The notes beneath the pieces were generated by a model that worked only from the letters and a program-made list of their open reading frames with translations, did not search any database and had not been told where the DNA came from. From positions 1-39,783 of the forward strand of contig CAZXJB010000004.1 in NCBI GenBank assembly GCA_964640965.1: a DNA stretch of 39,783 nt. Direction: 5' to 3'. Source of the DNA: HRBIN12 sp964640965 (GTDB lineage Bacteria > Actinomycetota > UBA4738 > HRBIN12). Of this stretch, positions 15,388 to 24,367 are shown piece by piece (positions within the stretch are counted from its first letter, which is position 1; each line of letters opens with the position of its first letter). The translations under genes were made by a program, and so were the position numbers.

Positions 15388-17604
15388 ATGAGCCTGACCT
15401 CGTCCCTGTACCGGCTGGGGCGCGGGGCGGCGCGCCGGCCCCGGCCCGTCGTGCTCGCCTGGGTGCTCGCGGCGGCCGCGATCTTCGGGGTCGGGCGCGT
15501 GGTCGGCGCGGCCTTCGTCGACGACTTCCGCATCCCCGGGGCCGAGGCGCAGGAGGCCATGGACCTCCTGCGCGAGCGCTTCCCCGAGCAGGCCGGCGTG
15601 ACCGCCGTCGTGGTGTTCCGCGCGCGGGAGGGCACCCTCGCCGAGCCCGCGGCCATGCGCGCGGTCCAGGAGACGCTCGCGCGCGTCGCGTCGCTCCCGC
15701 ACGTCCTCCGGGTCGACGACCCGACGCGGCCGGGCGGCCAGGCCGGGGTGTCGCCCGACCGGACGATCGCGTTCTCCACCGTCCACTACGAGGGCTCGAT
15801 CGGCGAGCTGGGACGGACGGCGGCCGACCGGCTGCTCGAGACCGTGGCGCCGGCCCGCGGCCCTGCCCTCCAGGTGGAGGTCGGGGGCCCGCTCGTGGAG
15901 TACACGCACCTGCCCGAGCCGCGGGGCGCGGAGGCGGTCGGCCTCACCGCCGCGGTCATCGTGCTGTTCCTCGCCTTCGGCTCGGTGGTGGCGATGGGCC
16001 TGCCGATCGCGACGGCCCTCGTCGGCCTCGGCACCTCGCTCGCGCTCGTGTGGCTCCTGTCCCACGTGACGGACGTGCCGACCCTCACGCCGACGCTCGC
16101 GACCATGCTCGCGCTCGGCGTGGGGATCGACTACGCGCTGTTCATCGTGACGCGCTACCGGGAGGGCCTCCAGCGTGGCGCGCCGGTCGAGGAGGCCGTG
16201 GGGCGGGCCATCGCGACCTCGGGCCAGGCGGTGCTGTTCGCGGGCTTCACCGTGATGGTGGCGATCTGGGGGCTCTGGGTCTCGGGGATCCCGTTCATCG
16301 GGATGATCGGCGCGGTGGCGTCGGTCTCGATCGCCGTCGCCGTGCTCGCCGCGCTCACGCTCCTGCCGGCGCTGCTCGGGGCGATCGGACCGCGGATCGA
16401 CGCGCTCGGGCTCCCGAGCCTGCGCCACCGCGTGGACCTCGAGGGCCGGGGCGTGTGGGCGCGCTGGGCGCGGACCGTGGCCCGCCACCCCTGGCGGTCG
16501 CTGCTCGCGGGGCTCGTGGTGATCGGGCTCGTCACGGTCCCCCTGTTCTCCATGCGCCTGGGCTTCGAGGTCGGGGTGGCGGGGAAGGGCTCCACGCAGG
16601 CCCGGGCCGCCGCCCTCATCGAGCGCGGCTTCGGCCCGGGCGTGACCGCGCCCCTCCTGATCCTCGTGGAGCTCCCGCGGCCCGGTGATCCAACCGCGCC
16701 GCAGCAGCTCGCGGCCGCGGTGGGGTCGGACCCGGGCGTCGCGACCCTGACCGAGCCGGTCGCGAGCGCGGATGGGGCGATGGCCCTGCTCACGGTGATC
16801 CCTCGCACGGGAGGGTCCGATCAGGCCACGGCGGACCTCGTCCGACGCCTGCGCGAGCGCGTCCTACCGGCGCTCGAGCGCGAGACCGGAGCGCGGGCGC
16901 TCGTCGGGGGCGTCACGGCCGTGCTGCTCGACCTCTCGGATCGCGTGGCGGGGCGGCTCCCCGCCCTCATCGTCGTCGTCGTGGCCCTGTCCTTCGTCCT
17001 GCTCCTGCTCGTGTTCCGGTCGATCCTGGTGCCGGTCAAGGCCGCGGTGCTGAACGCGCTGTCGATCTGCGCGGCCTACGGCGCCGTCGTCGCGGTCTTC
17101 CAGTGGGGCTGGGGGGCGGAGCTGATCCGCGTGGATCACACGGTGCGGATCGTCTCGTTCGTGCCGATGGTGATGTTCGCGATCCTGTTCGGCCTGTCGA
17201 TGGACTACGAGGTGTTCCTGCTCTCCCGCGTGCGGGAGGCCTACCTCGTGGACCGGGACACGGTCGAGAGCGTGGCCGTCGGGATCCGCTCCACGGCCCG
17301 GGTGATCACCTCCGCCGCCCTCGTGATGATCGCCGTGTTCCTCGCGTTCCTGCTGAACGAGAGCACGACCGTGAAGATGATCGGGTTCGGGCTCGCGGTG
17401 GCCGTGCTCATCGACGCGACCGTGGCGCGGATCGTCCTCGTGCCGGCGACGATGGTGCTCCTCGGCCACGCCAACTGGTGGCTGCCTCGGTGGCTCGAGC
17501 GGGTGCTGCCCGCGGTCTACATCGAGGGCGAGGCCGCGCTCACTCGGTCCGAGCGAACCCCGCGATCGCCAGGCCGAGGAACGCGAGCGCGAACGCCGTC
17601 GTGA
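15388..17604 (+). CDS. MMPL-family RND exporter
   Basis: This 738-residue protein starts at ATG 15388 after GAGGGAGG; the 33-base longer start lacks support. Two similar halves each have one membrane segment, an extracytoplasmic domain and five more segments. The family motifs GIDYALFIVTRYRE (about residue 246) and GLSMDYEVFLLSRVRE (about 600) contain the proton-relay Asp-Tyr pairs. MmpL proteins export lipids, siderophores or drugs with the proton gradient. The last 65 bases overlap the end of the convergent ABC permease gene; residues after VLPAVYIEGEAAL look like read-through into antisense sequence rather than family sequence. Confidence 0.92.
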   Translation: MSLTSSLYRLGRGAARRPRPVVLAWVLAAAAIFGVGRVVGAAFVDDFRIPGAEAQEAMDLLRERFPEQAGVTAVVVFRAREGTLAEPAAMRAVQETLARVASLPHVLRVDDPTRPGGQAGVSPDRTIAFSTVHYEGSIGELGRTAADRLLETVAPARGPALQVEVGGPLVEYTHLPEPRGAEAVGLTAAVIVLFLAFGSVVAMGLPIATALVGLGTSLALVWLLSHVTDVPTLTPTLATMLALGVGIDYALFIVTRYREGLQRGAPVEEAVGRAIATSGQAVLFAGFTVMVAIWGLWVSGIPFIGMIGAVASVSIAVAVLAALTLLPALLGAIGPRIDALGLPSLRHRVDLEGRGVWARWARTVARHPWRSLLAGLVVIGLVTVPLFSMRLGFEVGVAGKGSTQARAAALIERGFGPGVTAPLLILVELPRPGDPTAPQQLAAAVGSDPGVATLTEPVASADGAMALLTVIPRTGGSDQATADLVRRLRERVLPALERETGARALVGGVTAVLLDLSDRVAGRLPALIVVVVALSFVLLLLVFRSILVPVKAAVLNALSICAAYGAVVAVFQWGWGAELIRVDHTVRIVSFVPMVMFAILFGLSMDYEVFLLSRVREAYLVDRDTVESVAVGIRSTARVITSAALVMIAVFLAFLLNESTTVKMIGFGLAVAVLIDATVARIVLVPATMVLLGHANWWLPRWLERVLPAVYIEGEAALTRSERTPRSPGRGTRARTPS

Positions 17605-18400
17605 CGAACAGCTCGACGCCGACGGGTAGCACCCGCCCGAAGAGCTCCACGCCGGCGCCGAAGCGGGCGACGACCACGGGCGGCAGGTCCTGCGCCTGCA
17701 TGACGATGCGCCGCACCGGGTCCACCGCGTAGGTGACGGGGTTCACCTTCGTGAGCGCCGCCAGCCACGATGGCAGCCCCCGGAGGGGGAACAGCGCGCC
17801 CGAGAGGAACAGCATCGGCATCATGAGGAACTGCATCACGATCTGGAAGCTCTCCATCCGCTTCAGGCGGCTCGCGACGAGCACGCCGAAGGCCGTGAGC
17901 GCGAAGGCCATGAGCGCGAGCGCCCCGATCACCTCGAGCACCATGACCGGCGTGAGACGCACGCCGATCGCCGGGGCGAGCAGCAGCATGAGCGAGCCCT
18001 GGGCGGTGGCGACGGTGGCCCCGCCGAGCGCCTTGCCCACCACGATCGAGGCGCGGGCGACCGGCGCGACGAGCATCTCGCGCAGGAACCCGAACTCGCG
18101 GTCCCAGACGATGGAGACGGCGCCGAAGATCGCGGTCCCGAGCACGCTCATCGCGACCACGCCTGGGAACGCGAACTTCCGGTAGTCGAAGCCGCCCGTC
18201 GAGCCGACGAGGGACGACAGGCCCGTGCCGAGCACGAGGAGGAAGAGGACCGGCTGGACGATGCCGGTGGCGATCCGCACGGGTTGACGCACGAAGCGGA
18301 TGAGCTCGCGACGCCAGACCACCGTCACCGCGCGCACCTCGTGCGAGGGCTGGAACACCGCGCGGGCGCGGACGTCGGTGGAGACGGCGGCCTCCGTCAT
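17540..18400 (-). CDS. ABC-2 type exporter permease (DrrB-like)
   Basis: This 286-residue membrane protein has six hydrophobic segments and the ABC-2 signature region NPVTYAVDPVRRIVMQ after FLSGALFPLRGLPSWLAALTKV. The cytoplasmic N-terminus VTVVWRRELIRFVRQPVRI is typical of DrrB/NodJ permeases. It works with the ATPase encoded just upstream; the ATG at 18400 overlaps that stop by four bases. It is the last gene of the marR-led efflux operon. Its end overlaps the convergent MmpL gene by 65 bases. Confidence 0.9.
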   Translation of the reverse strand: MTEAAVSTDVRARAVFQPSHEVRAVTVVWRRELIRFVRQPVRIATGIVQPVLFLLVLGTGLSSLVGSTGGFDYRKFAFPGVVAMSVLGTAIFGAVSIVWDREFGFLREMLVAPVARASIVVGKALGGATVATAQGSLMLLLAPAIGVRLTPVMVLEVIGALALMAFALTAFGVLVASRLKRMESFQIVMQFLMMPMLFLSGALFPLRGLPSWLAALTKVNPVTYAVDPVRRIVMQAQDLPPVVVARFGAGVELFGRVLPVGVELFVTTAFALAFLGLAIAGFARTE

Positions 18401-19389
18401 CGCATCCTCCGGTGCATCGCCGCGAACGCCCGCGAGATGTCGGTCCCGGGCTCGACCGTCTCGTCGCGGATCTCGCGGCCGGTGAAGTGCAGGAACACGT
18501 CGTCCAGGGTGGGGCGATGGACCCGGACGAGCCGGACGGGGACGCCGACCTCGGCGATGATCCTCGGGACGGCGGCCGCGCCGTCGGCGACGCGGACCAC
18601 GACCGCCCGGGAGGTGCGGGTGGCCTGCAGGCCGGCCGCTGCGAGGTTCGCGACGGCCGCGTCGTCGTCGTCGGTGGCGAGCTCGACGGTGTCCATGCCG
18701 ACCGCCGCCTTCAGGCCCGAGGGGGTGTCGGTCGCCACGATGCGGCCGTGGTCGATGATCGCGATCCGGTCCGCCTGCTCGGCCTCGTCCATGTAGTGGG
18801 TCGTCATGAAGACCGTGACCCCCTCCTCCTCCCGCAGGCGCCGCACGTCCTCCCAGATCCGGGCCCGCGTCTGGGGGTCGAGGCCGAGGGTCGGCTCGTC
18901 CAGGAACAGGACCTCGGGGGCGTGCATGAGGCCCCGGGCGATCTCCAGACGGCGCGCCATCCCGCCGGAGAAGGTGCCGACGAGATCCTTCCGGCGATCG
19001 GCGAGGTCCACCATCTCGAGCACGCGGGCGATCCGGTCGGGGATCTCGGCGCGCGGGAGGCCGTAGATTGCGGCGTGGAACGCGAGGTTCTCCTCCGCCG
19101 TCAGCTGGGCATCGAGCGTCCGGTCCTGGAAGACGAGCCCGATGCTCGCGCGGACCGCCCGGCGCTCCCGCACGACGTCGTGGCCCGCGACCCGGGCCTC
19201 CCCCCGGGTGGGGCGCAGCAGGGTGCAGAGCATGTTGATGGTGGTGGTCTTGCCCGCGCCGTTCGGGCCGAGGAACGCGAAGATCTCGCCCCGCCGGACC
19301 TCGATGTCGACCCCGCGCACGGCCTCGAGCTCGCCGAACCGCTTGGAGAGGCCGGTGGCCTCGATCGCCGCGTCGGTGCTCACGCTCAA
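18397..19389 (-). CDS. ABC exporter ATP-binding protein (DrrA-like)
   Basis: This 330-residue protein has Walker A GPNGAGKT at residues 41-48, signature FSGGMARRLEIARGLMHAPEV and Walker B VLFLDEPTLGLD. A DrrA-type C-terminal domain ends ...RPTLDDVFLHFTGREIRDE, a hallmark of daunorubicin-type resistance ATPases. It powers the DrrB-like permease for drug or lipid export. Its start overlaps the MFS gene stop by four bases. Confidence 0.92.
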   Translation of the reverse strand: MSVSTDAAIEATGLSKRFGELEAVRGVDIEVRRGEIFAFLGPNGAGKTTTINMLCTLLRPTRGEARVAGHDVVRERRAVRASIGLVFQDRTLDAQLTAEENLAFHAAIYGLPRAEIPDRIARVLEMVDLADRRKDLVGTFSGGMARRLEIARGLMHAPEVLFLDEPTLGLDPQTRARIWEDVRRLREEEGVTVFMTTHYMDEAEQADRIAIIDHGRIVATDTPSGLKAAVGMDTVELATDDDDAAVANLAAAGLQATRTSRAVVVRVADGAAAVPRIIAEVGVPVRLVRVHRPTLDDVFLHFTGREIRDETVEPGTDISRAFAAMHRRMR

Positions 19390-21026
19390 GGGTCCTCCTG
19401 CGGATCCTCCGGCGGGTCGGGGATGCCGGGCTCGGCCAGGATCAGCTCCGGGGCGTCCTCCGCCTCGACCTGACCGAACCCGGCGAGGAGCTCATCACCG
19501 ATCTCCTCCAGACCGATGTGCGCGGTCTCGCGCAGCGGGCGTTCGGGCAGGAGCCAGGTGACGAGGAAGGCGAGGATCGCCAGTGGGACGGCGGAGAGGA
19601 ACACGACGTGGATCGAGCGGGCGAGCGCGAGGATGACCGCGTCCCGGATGGGTGGAGGGAGCTGCCGGATCGCCTGGGGGCTCCCCGTGAGGTCGCGACC
19701 GATCACCCCGCCCGCGGCCGCGGGCAGCAGGCGCGCCAGGTGGTAGGCGAGCCGGTCGTTCAGGATCGCCCCGTAGACGGCCACACCGAAGGCCCCACCC
19801 ATCGAGCGGAGGAAGCTCTCCGTGGCGGTCGCCGTGCCGAGATCGCGGTGCGGCACGGCGTTCTGCACCGCGAGGACCATCACCTGGATGATCATCCCCA
19901 TGCCGAGGCCGAGCACGATCATGTACGCGGAGGAGGTCAGGCGCGACGTGCCCACCCCCATCGTCGAGAGCAGGTAGAGCCCGAGCGCGATCGTCGCGGT
20001 CCCGACGACGGGGAACGCCTTGTAGCGGCCGGTCCGGGTGATGATCCGGCCGGAGGCGATCGAGGTCGTCATCGTCCCCGCCATGAGCGGCAGGATGAGG
20101 ACCCCCGAGTTCTGGGCGCTCGCCCCTCCGACCGTCTGCAGGTACAGGGGCAGGAAGATGATGCCGCCGAACATCGCGAACCCGACGAGGAACTCGAGGC
20201 CGCTCGCGACCGAGAACACGCGGTCCCGCCAGAGGCGGAGGGGGATGAGCGGTTCCGGCGCCCGCCCCTCCTGGATCAGGAAGAGGATCAGCAACACGAC
20301 GCCGGCGATCGCGAGCCCGACGATCGTCGGGGACCCCCACGCGTACCGCGTCCCGCCCCAGACCGTGACGAGCAGCAGGCAGGTGGCGCTCGCCATCACG
20401 AGGGCGGCGCCGAGGTGGTCGATGGCGTGCTGCATGCGCCGGTAGGGGAGCCTGAGCGCCGAGGAGGTGATCACGAGCGCGAGGGCTCCCACGGGCACGT
20501 TGATGTAGAAGACCCACCGCCAGCTGAGGTGGTCGACGAAGAACCCCCCGAGGAGGGGGCCGACGACGCTCGCGAAGGCGAACACGGCCCCGAGGTAGCC
20601 CTGGTACTTGCCCCGATCCCGCGGCGAGACGATGTCGCCGATGATCGCCTGCGCCATGGCCATGAGACCGCCCCCGCCGATCCCCTGCAGGGCGCGGAAG
20701 GCGACGAGCTCGAGCATGTTCCGAGAGAGGCCGGCGAGGATCGAGCCCGCCACGAAGATCACGATCGCCGCCTGGAACACGATCTTGCGCCCGAGGAGGT
20801 CGCTCACCTTGCCGTAGAGCGGCACCGAGACCGTGGAGGTGAGCAGGTAGGCCGTGACCACCCACGAGAGGTGGTCGAGCCCGCCGAGGTCCCCGACGAT
20901 GGTCGGCAACGCCGTCGCCACGATCGTCTGATCGAGCGCGGCGACCAGCATGCCCGCCATGAGGCCGCTGTAGACGACGAGGATCTGACGGTGCGTGAGC
21001 GCTGCGGTGCCGCTCGGTCGGCTCAT
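19386..21026 (-). CDS. MFS drug/proton antiporter of the EmrB/QacA (DHA2, 14-segment) type
   Basis: This 546-residue protein starts at ATG 21026, overlapping the marR stop (ATGA). The opening segment carries the DHA2 motif LDQTIVATALPTIVGDL, followed by motif A GKVSDLLGRK and the family sequence GIGGGGLMAMAQAIIGDIVSPRDRGKYQG. Fourteen membrane segments are apparent, with an acidic cytoplasmic tail of about 45 residues. It exports hydrophobic drugs or metabolites in exchange for protons. Its position between marR and drrAB predicts induction by its own substrate. Confidence 0.93.
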   Translation of the reverse strand: MSRPSGTAALTHRQILVVYSGLMAGMLVAALDQTIVATALPTIVGDLGGLDHLSWVVTAYLLTSTVSVPLYGKVSDLLGRKIVFQAAIVIFVAGSILAGLSRNMLELVAFRALQGIGGGGLMAMAQAIIGDIVSPRDRGKYQGYLGAVFAFASVVGPLLGGFFVDHLSWRWVFYINVPVGALALVITSSALRLPYRRMQHAIDHLGAALVMASATCLLLVTVWGGTRYAWGSPTIVGLAIAGVVLLILFLIQEGRAPEPLIPLRLWRDRVFSVASGLEFLVGFAMFGGIIFLPLYLQTVGGASAQNSGVLILPLMAGTMTTSIASGRIITRTGRYKAFPVVGTATIALGLYLLSTMGVGTSRLTSSAYMIVLGLGMGMIIQVMVLAVQNAVPHRDLGTATATESFLRSMGGAFGVAVYGAILNDRLAYHLARLLPAAAGGVIGRDLTGSPQAIRQLPPPIRDAVILALARSIHVVFLSAVPLAILAFLVTWLLPERPLRETAHIGLEEIGDELLAGFGQVEAEDAPELILAEPGIPDPPEDPQEDP

Positions 21027-21520
21027 CGCGCCGCTCTCCGTGCCTCGGTTGCGTGGGCGCCCACGGGTGGTGTCCCGGCCATCTTCGCGAACAGCCGGAC
21101 CAGCTCCCGGCGCTCGTCCGGCTCGAGCCGGCGGAGGAGCTCGACGAGGTACGCGCGCCGGCGCTCGGCGACGGCGCGGGCGTGCGCGCGGCCGGAGGGG
21201 GTGAGCTGGAGCAGGACCGAGCGTCGATCCGTCGCATCGGCCCGCCGTCGTGCCAGGCCGAGGGCCTCGAGGCGATCGGCGAGCCTCGTCGCGGAGCTCT
21301 CGGCCAAGCCGAGGCGCTCGGCCAGGTCTCGGATCCGCATCGGCTCCTCGCCGAGGAGCGCGAGCGTGTATCGCTGCACGGGTGAGAGCTCGGCCTTGCC
21401 GCGGGTTCGTCGGTCGAGCTCGGCACGGAGCTTGCGGCTCAGGAAGAAGCGTCCGAGCTCGACCCAGTGGGCGTCGAGCTCGGCGGCCAGAGCCTCGAGG
21501 TCGTCGGATCCATGCGGCAC
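21023..21520 (-). CDS. MarR-family transcriptional regulator
   Basis: This 165-residue protein has a winged helix: LSPVQRYTLALLGEEPMRIRDLAERLGLAESSATRLADRLEALGLARRRADATDRRSVLLQLT covers the recognition helix and wing (DRRS). MarR proteins are dimeric repressors released by ligands, and this one heads an operon of two exporters. GTG 21520 has no ribosome site but sits eight bases after a TACCCT -10 box, so a leaderless transcript is likely. It probably represses its own promoter. Confidence 0.92.
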   Translation of the reverse strand: MPHGSDDLEALAAELDAHWVELGRFFLSRKLRAELDRRTRGKAELSPVQRYTLALLGEEPMRIRDLAERLGLAESSATRLADRLEALGLARRRADATDRRSVLLQLTPSGRAHARAVAERRRAYLVELLRRLEPDERRELVRLFAKMAGTPPVGAHATEARRAAR

Positions 21521-21528
21521 GGCATGCC

Positions 21529-21557
21529 AGGGTACCGCCGATACCTGCGTGTCGCAA
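21529..21557 (-). promoter_or_regulatory. Promoter of the marR efflux operon
   Basis: On the minus strand TTGCGA (21552-21557) and TACCCT (21529-21534) are separated by exactly 17 bases, and the GTG follows eight bases later, predicting leaderless transcription. The hexamer GTTGCG occurs twice around here with 17 bases between, possibly part of a MarR operator. Confidence 0.6.
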
Positions 21558-21586
21558 CATCTGCAGAACGCAACGAGAAGCGCTGC

Positions 21587-22069
21587 TCAGCCGAGCTCGA
21601 TGAGCCGGAGGGCCGTGGAGACCGCGTCGGCCGGCGAGTGGGCCCGCACGATCGCCTCGACGGGGCGCCCGCCCTTCGCGAGCTCCCAGGTGCCGAGCCC
21701 GACCACCGGCTTGCCCATCTTCAGCGCGAGCGCGATCTCCGAGAGGGTCCCGAACTCGCCGGCGACGGCGATGACGGCGTCGGCGCTCCGCACGACGATG
21801 GCGTTGCGCGCCTCGCCCATCCCCGTCGCCACCGCCACCGTGAGGTAGGGGTTGGCCTCCTCCCGGGTGTTCCCCGGCAGGATGCCGACCGAGCGCCCGC
21901 CCGCCTTCGCGCAGCCGCTCGCCGCGGCCTCCATGAGGCCGCCGAGGCCGCCGCAGACGAGCACGGCGCCGGCCTCGGCGATGAGCCGGCCGACCTCCTC
22001 GCCGAGCTGATGCTCGGCGGGGCTCGCCGCCGAGGGCCCCACGACCGCGATGTAGACGTCCCGTCTCAT
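21587..22069 (-). CDS. LOG-like Rossmann protein (TIGR00725-type, SLOG superfamily)
   Basis: This 160-residue protein shows the LOG/SLOG pattern: VAVVGPSA near the start, VCGGLGGLMEAAASG around residue 38-52, ILPGNTREEANPY, and GEFGTLSEIALALKMGKPV. Relatives include cytokinin-activating LOG phosphoribohydrolases and nucleotide-sensing SLOG domains. The catalytic PGGxGTxxE motif of true LOG enzymes is here GEFGTLSE, so a nucleotide-binding rather than hydrolase role is possible. The start overlaps the helicase stop by four bases, so its product is made together with the helicase. Confidence 0.85.
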   Translation of the reverse strand: MRRDVYIAVVGPSAASPAEHQLGEEVGRLIAEAGAVLVCGGLGGLMEAAASGCAKAGGRSVGILPGNTREEANPYLTVAVATGMGEARNAIVVRSADAVIAVAGEFGTLSEIALALKMGKPVVGLGTWELAKGGRPVEAIVRAHSPADAVSTALRLIELG

Positions 22070-24327
22070 CCCCACGCCTCCCCCAGCATCGCAGACAGCA
22101 GCGCGATCGCGCCGGCCTTGTCGAGGGGCTCGTTCCCGTTGCCGCACTTCGGGGACTGGATGCACGAGGGGCAGCCCTGGGCGCAGGGGCACCCGCGGAC
22201 GGTCTCGAGCGTGGCGCGGAGCCACCGCTCGGCGTCGAGGAAGCCGCGCTCGGCGATCCCGGCCCCGCCCGGGTAGCCGTCGTAGACGAAGATCGCCGCG
22301 GCGGCGACGTCGGGATGGAAGGGGGTCGACACACCGCCCACGTCCCAGCGGTCGCAGGTCGCGACGAGCGGCAGGAGCCCGATCGCGGCATGCTCCGCGG
22401 CGTGGGCGGCGCCGGGCAGGACGGGCTCGGTGATGCCCGCCCGCCGCAGCACGGCCGGCGGGATGGTCCACCAGACCGCGCGGGTCTGCAGGCGCTGGGG
22501 CGGTAGCGCGAGCGGGACGACGTCGAGGATCTCGCCGGTGGCGACGTGCGTGCGGGCGAACGCGACGACCTGGTCGGAGACCTCGACGACGCCGTAGGTC
22601 ATCGGCACCCCGCCCGCGGTCTCGGCGCGCCGCAGCTCCTCGACCACCGCGACGTCGGTCGTGTCCCGAGCCTGGGTGTAGAAGTCGGGATCGGCCGGCT
22701 CGACGAGGGCGACGGCGCCGACGAGGTCGAGCTCCACGACCTCGAACTGCTCGCCCTGGTGCAGGTAGATCGCTCCCGGGTGGACCTGCTGGTACGCGCG
22801 GGCCTCGTCCACCGTGCCGAGGATCTCCCCGGTCCCCGCGATCACGATCTGGAAGGTGCGCCCGCCGGCGCTGCGGATGTCCACGCGGCGGTGGGGCGAG
22901 GAGCGACCGACGTGGTGGAGCCGGTCCCCCCGACGCCGCAGCTCGCCGTCCTCCACGAGGTGCTCGGCGGCGGCTCGAGCCCCGGGCCAGAACCGGTCGA
23001 GCTCCTCGTCGGAGAGCGGGTGCTCGCGAGCGGCGCACGCGAGGTGGGGCTCGAGCACGAACCGGTTCGTGGGGTCGACGACGGCCGCCTCGGGCGGGCG
23101 ATCGAGCAGGTCCTCGGGGTGGCCCACGAGGTACTGATCCAGGGGCTCGTCCTGGGCGACGAGCACCGCGACCGAGGGCCCCTCCCGACGGCCGGCGCGC
23201 CCGATCCGCTGCCACATCGACGCCCGGGTGCCCGGGTAGCCGACGAGGACGGCGGCGTCGAGCGCGCCGATGTCGATCCCGAGCTCGAGCGCGCTCGTGG
23301 AGGCGACCGCGAGCAGGTCGCCCTCGGCCAGCCGCCGCTCGAGCTCGCGCCGGTCCTCGGCGAGGTACCCGGCGCGGTAGGCCTTCACGCGTCCCCGCAG
23401 CCCCGCGGGGAGCTCGCGCCGGACGAACTCGGCGAGGAGCTCGGCCGCGCGCCGCGAGCGCGTGAACCCGATCGAGCGGACCCCCGCCTCGGCGAGGGCC
23501 GCCATGAGCCGGGCGGCGTCGGAGAGCGCGCTCCGCCGGGCGCCGGAGTCCTCGTCGACGATCGGCGGGTTCCACAGGGCGAGGATCTTCTCGCCGGAGG
23601 GCGAGGCGTCCTCCGTGACGGCTTCGAAGGGCAGGCCGACGAGGCGCTCCGCGAGCTCGCCCGGGTTGCCGACGGTGGCGCTCGCGAGGACGAACCGCGG
23701 CTCGCCCCCGTAGTGGGCGACGAGGCGGCGGAGCCGCCGCAGGATGTGCGCCACGTGGGAGCCGAACACGCCGCGGCACACGTGCGCCTCGTCCACCACG
23801 ACCAGCGACAGGCGGAGGAAGAAGTCGGCCCACCTCCCGTGGTCGGGCAGGATCGACGCGTGGAGCATGTCGGGGTTGGACAGGACCAGGTTCGCGTTCC
23901 GGCGGATCAGCGGTCGGTCCGCGCGCGGGGTGTCGCCGTCGTAGACGGCGGCGCGCAGCTGCGGGAGGCGGAGCTCGCGCACCGCCCGGAGCTGATCGCG
24001 CGCGAGCGCCTTCGTCGGGGCCAGGTACAGCGCGGTCGCCTTCGGGTCGGCGAGGACCTCGGCCGCGAAGGCGAGCTCGTAGACGAGGGTCTTCCCGCTC
24101 GCGGTGCCGGTGGCGACGATCACGTTCCGCCCGGCGCAGAGGGCCTCGAGCGCGCGGGCCTGGTGCGGGTACAGGCCGGTGATCCCGAGGAGGCCGAGCC
24201 GGCCGACGAGCAGCTCGGGCAGGTCGGGTGGGAGGGGCTCGAGCACGGGGGGTCTCGCCGGGAGCGTGCGGACGTGCACGAGCGCGTCCTCCGGGGCGAG
24301 GCTCGCGAGGATCGCGCGCGGGTCCAT
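22066..24327 (-). CDS. DEAH-box superfamily 2 helicase of the MrfA/YprA-Hrq1 type
   Basis: This 753-residue protein has Walker A ATGTASGKT at residues 72-80, motif Ib SNPDMLHAS, DEAH at 179-182 and motif III SATVGN. It also has the second RecA domain with STSALELGIDIGALDAAVLVGYPGTRASMWQRIGRAGR. A DUF1998-type C-terminal domain contains a cysteine cluster at about 713, 715, 719, 722 and 728, matching the four-cysteine metal site of Bacillus MrfA and fungal Hrq1. Those helicases unwind 3' to 5' and act in crosslink (mitomycin) repair. Length is normal. It is the first gene of a two-gene unit with the LOG-like protein. Confidence 0.93.
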   Translation of the reverse strand: MDPRAILASLAPEDALVHVRTLPARPPVLEPLPPDLPELLVGRLGLLGITGLYPHQARALEALCAGRNVIVATGTASGKTLVYELAFAAEVLADPKATALYLAPTKALARDQLRAVRELRLPQLRAAVYDGDTPRADRPLIRRNANLVLSNPDMLHASILPDHGRWADFFLRLSLVVVDEAHVCRGVFGSHVAHILRRLRRLVAHYGGEPRFVLASATVGNPGELAERLVGLPFEAVTEDASPSGEKILALWNPPIVDEDSGARRSALSDAARLMAALAEAGVRSIGFTRSRRAAELLAEFVRRELPAGLRGRVKAYRAGYLAEDRRELERRLAEGDLLAVASTSALELGIDIGALDAAVLVGYPGTRASMWQRIGRAGRREGPSVAVLVAQDEPLDQYLVGHPEDLLDRPPEAAVVDPTNRFVLEPHLACAAREHPLSDEELDRFWPGARAAAEHLVEDGELRRRGDRLHHVGRSSPHRRVDIRSAGGRTFQIVIAGTGEILGTVDEARAYQQVHPGAIYLHQGEQFEVVELDLVGAVALVEPADPDFYTQARDTTDVAVVEELRRAETAGGVPMTYGVVEVSDQVVAFARTHVATGEILDVVPLALPPQRLQTRAVWWTIPPAVLRRAGITEPVLPGAAHAAEHAAIGLLPLVATCDRWDVGGVSTPFHPDVAAAAIFVYDGYPGGAGIAERGFLDAERWLRATLETVRGCPCAQGCPSCIQSPKCGNGNEPLDKAGAIALLSAMLGEAWG

Positions 24328-24367
24328 GCGCGGCCGATGCTACTGCGCCGCCCCCGCCGGCCCGCGG

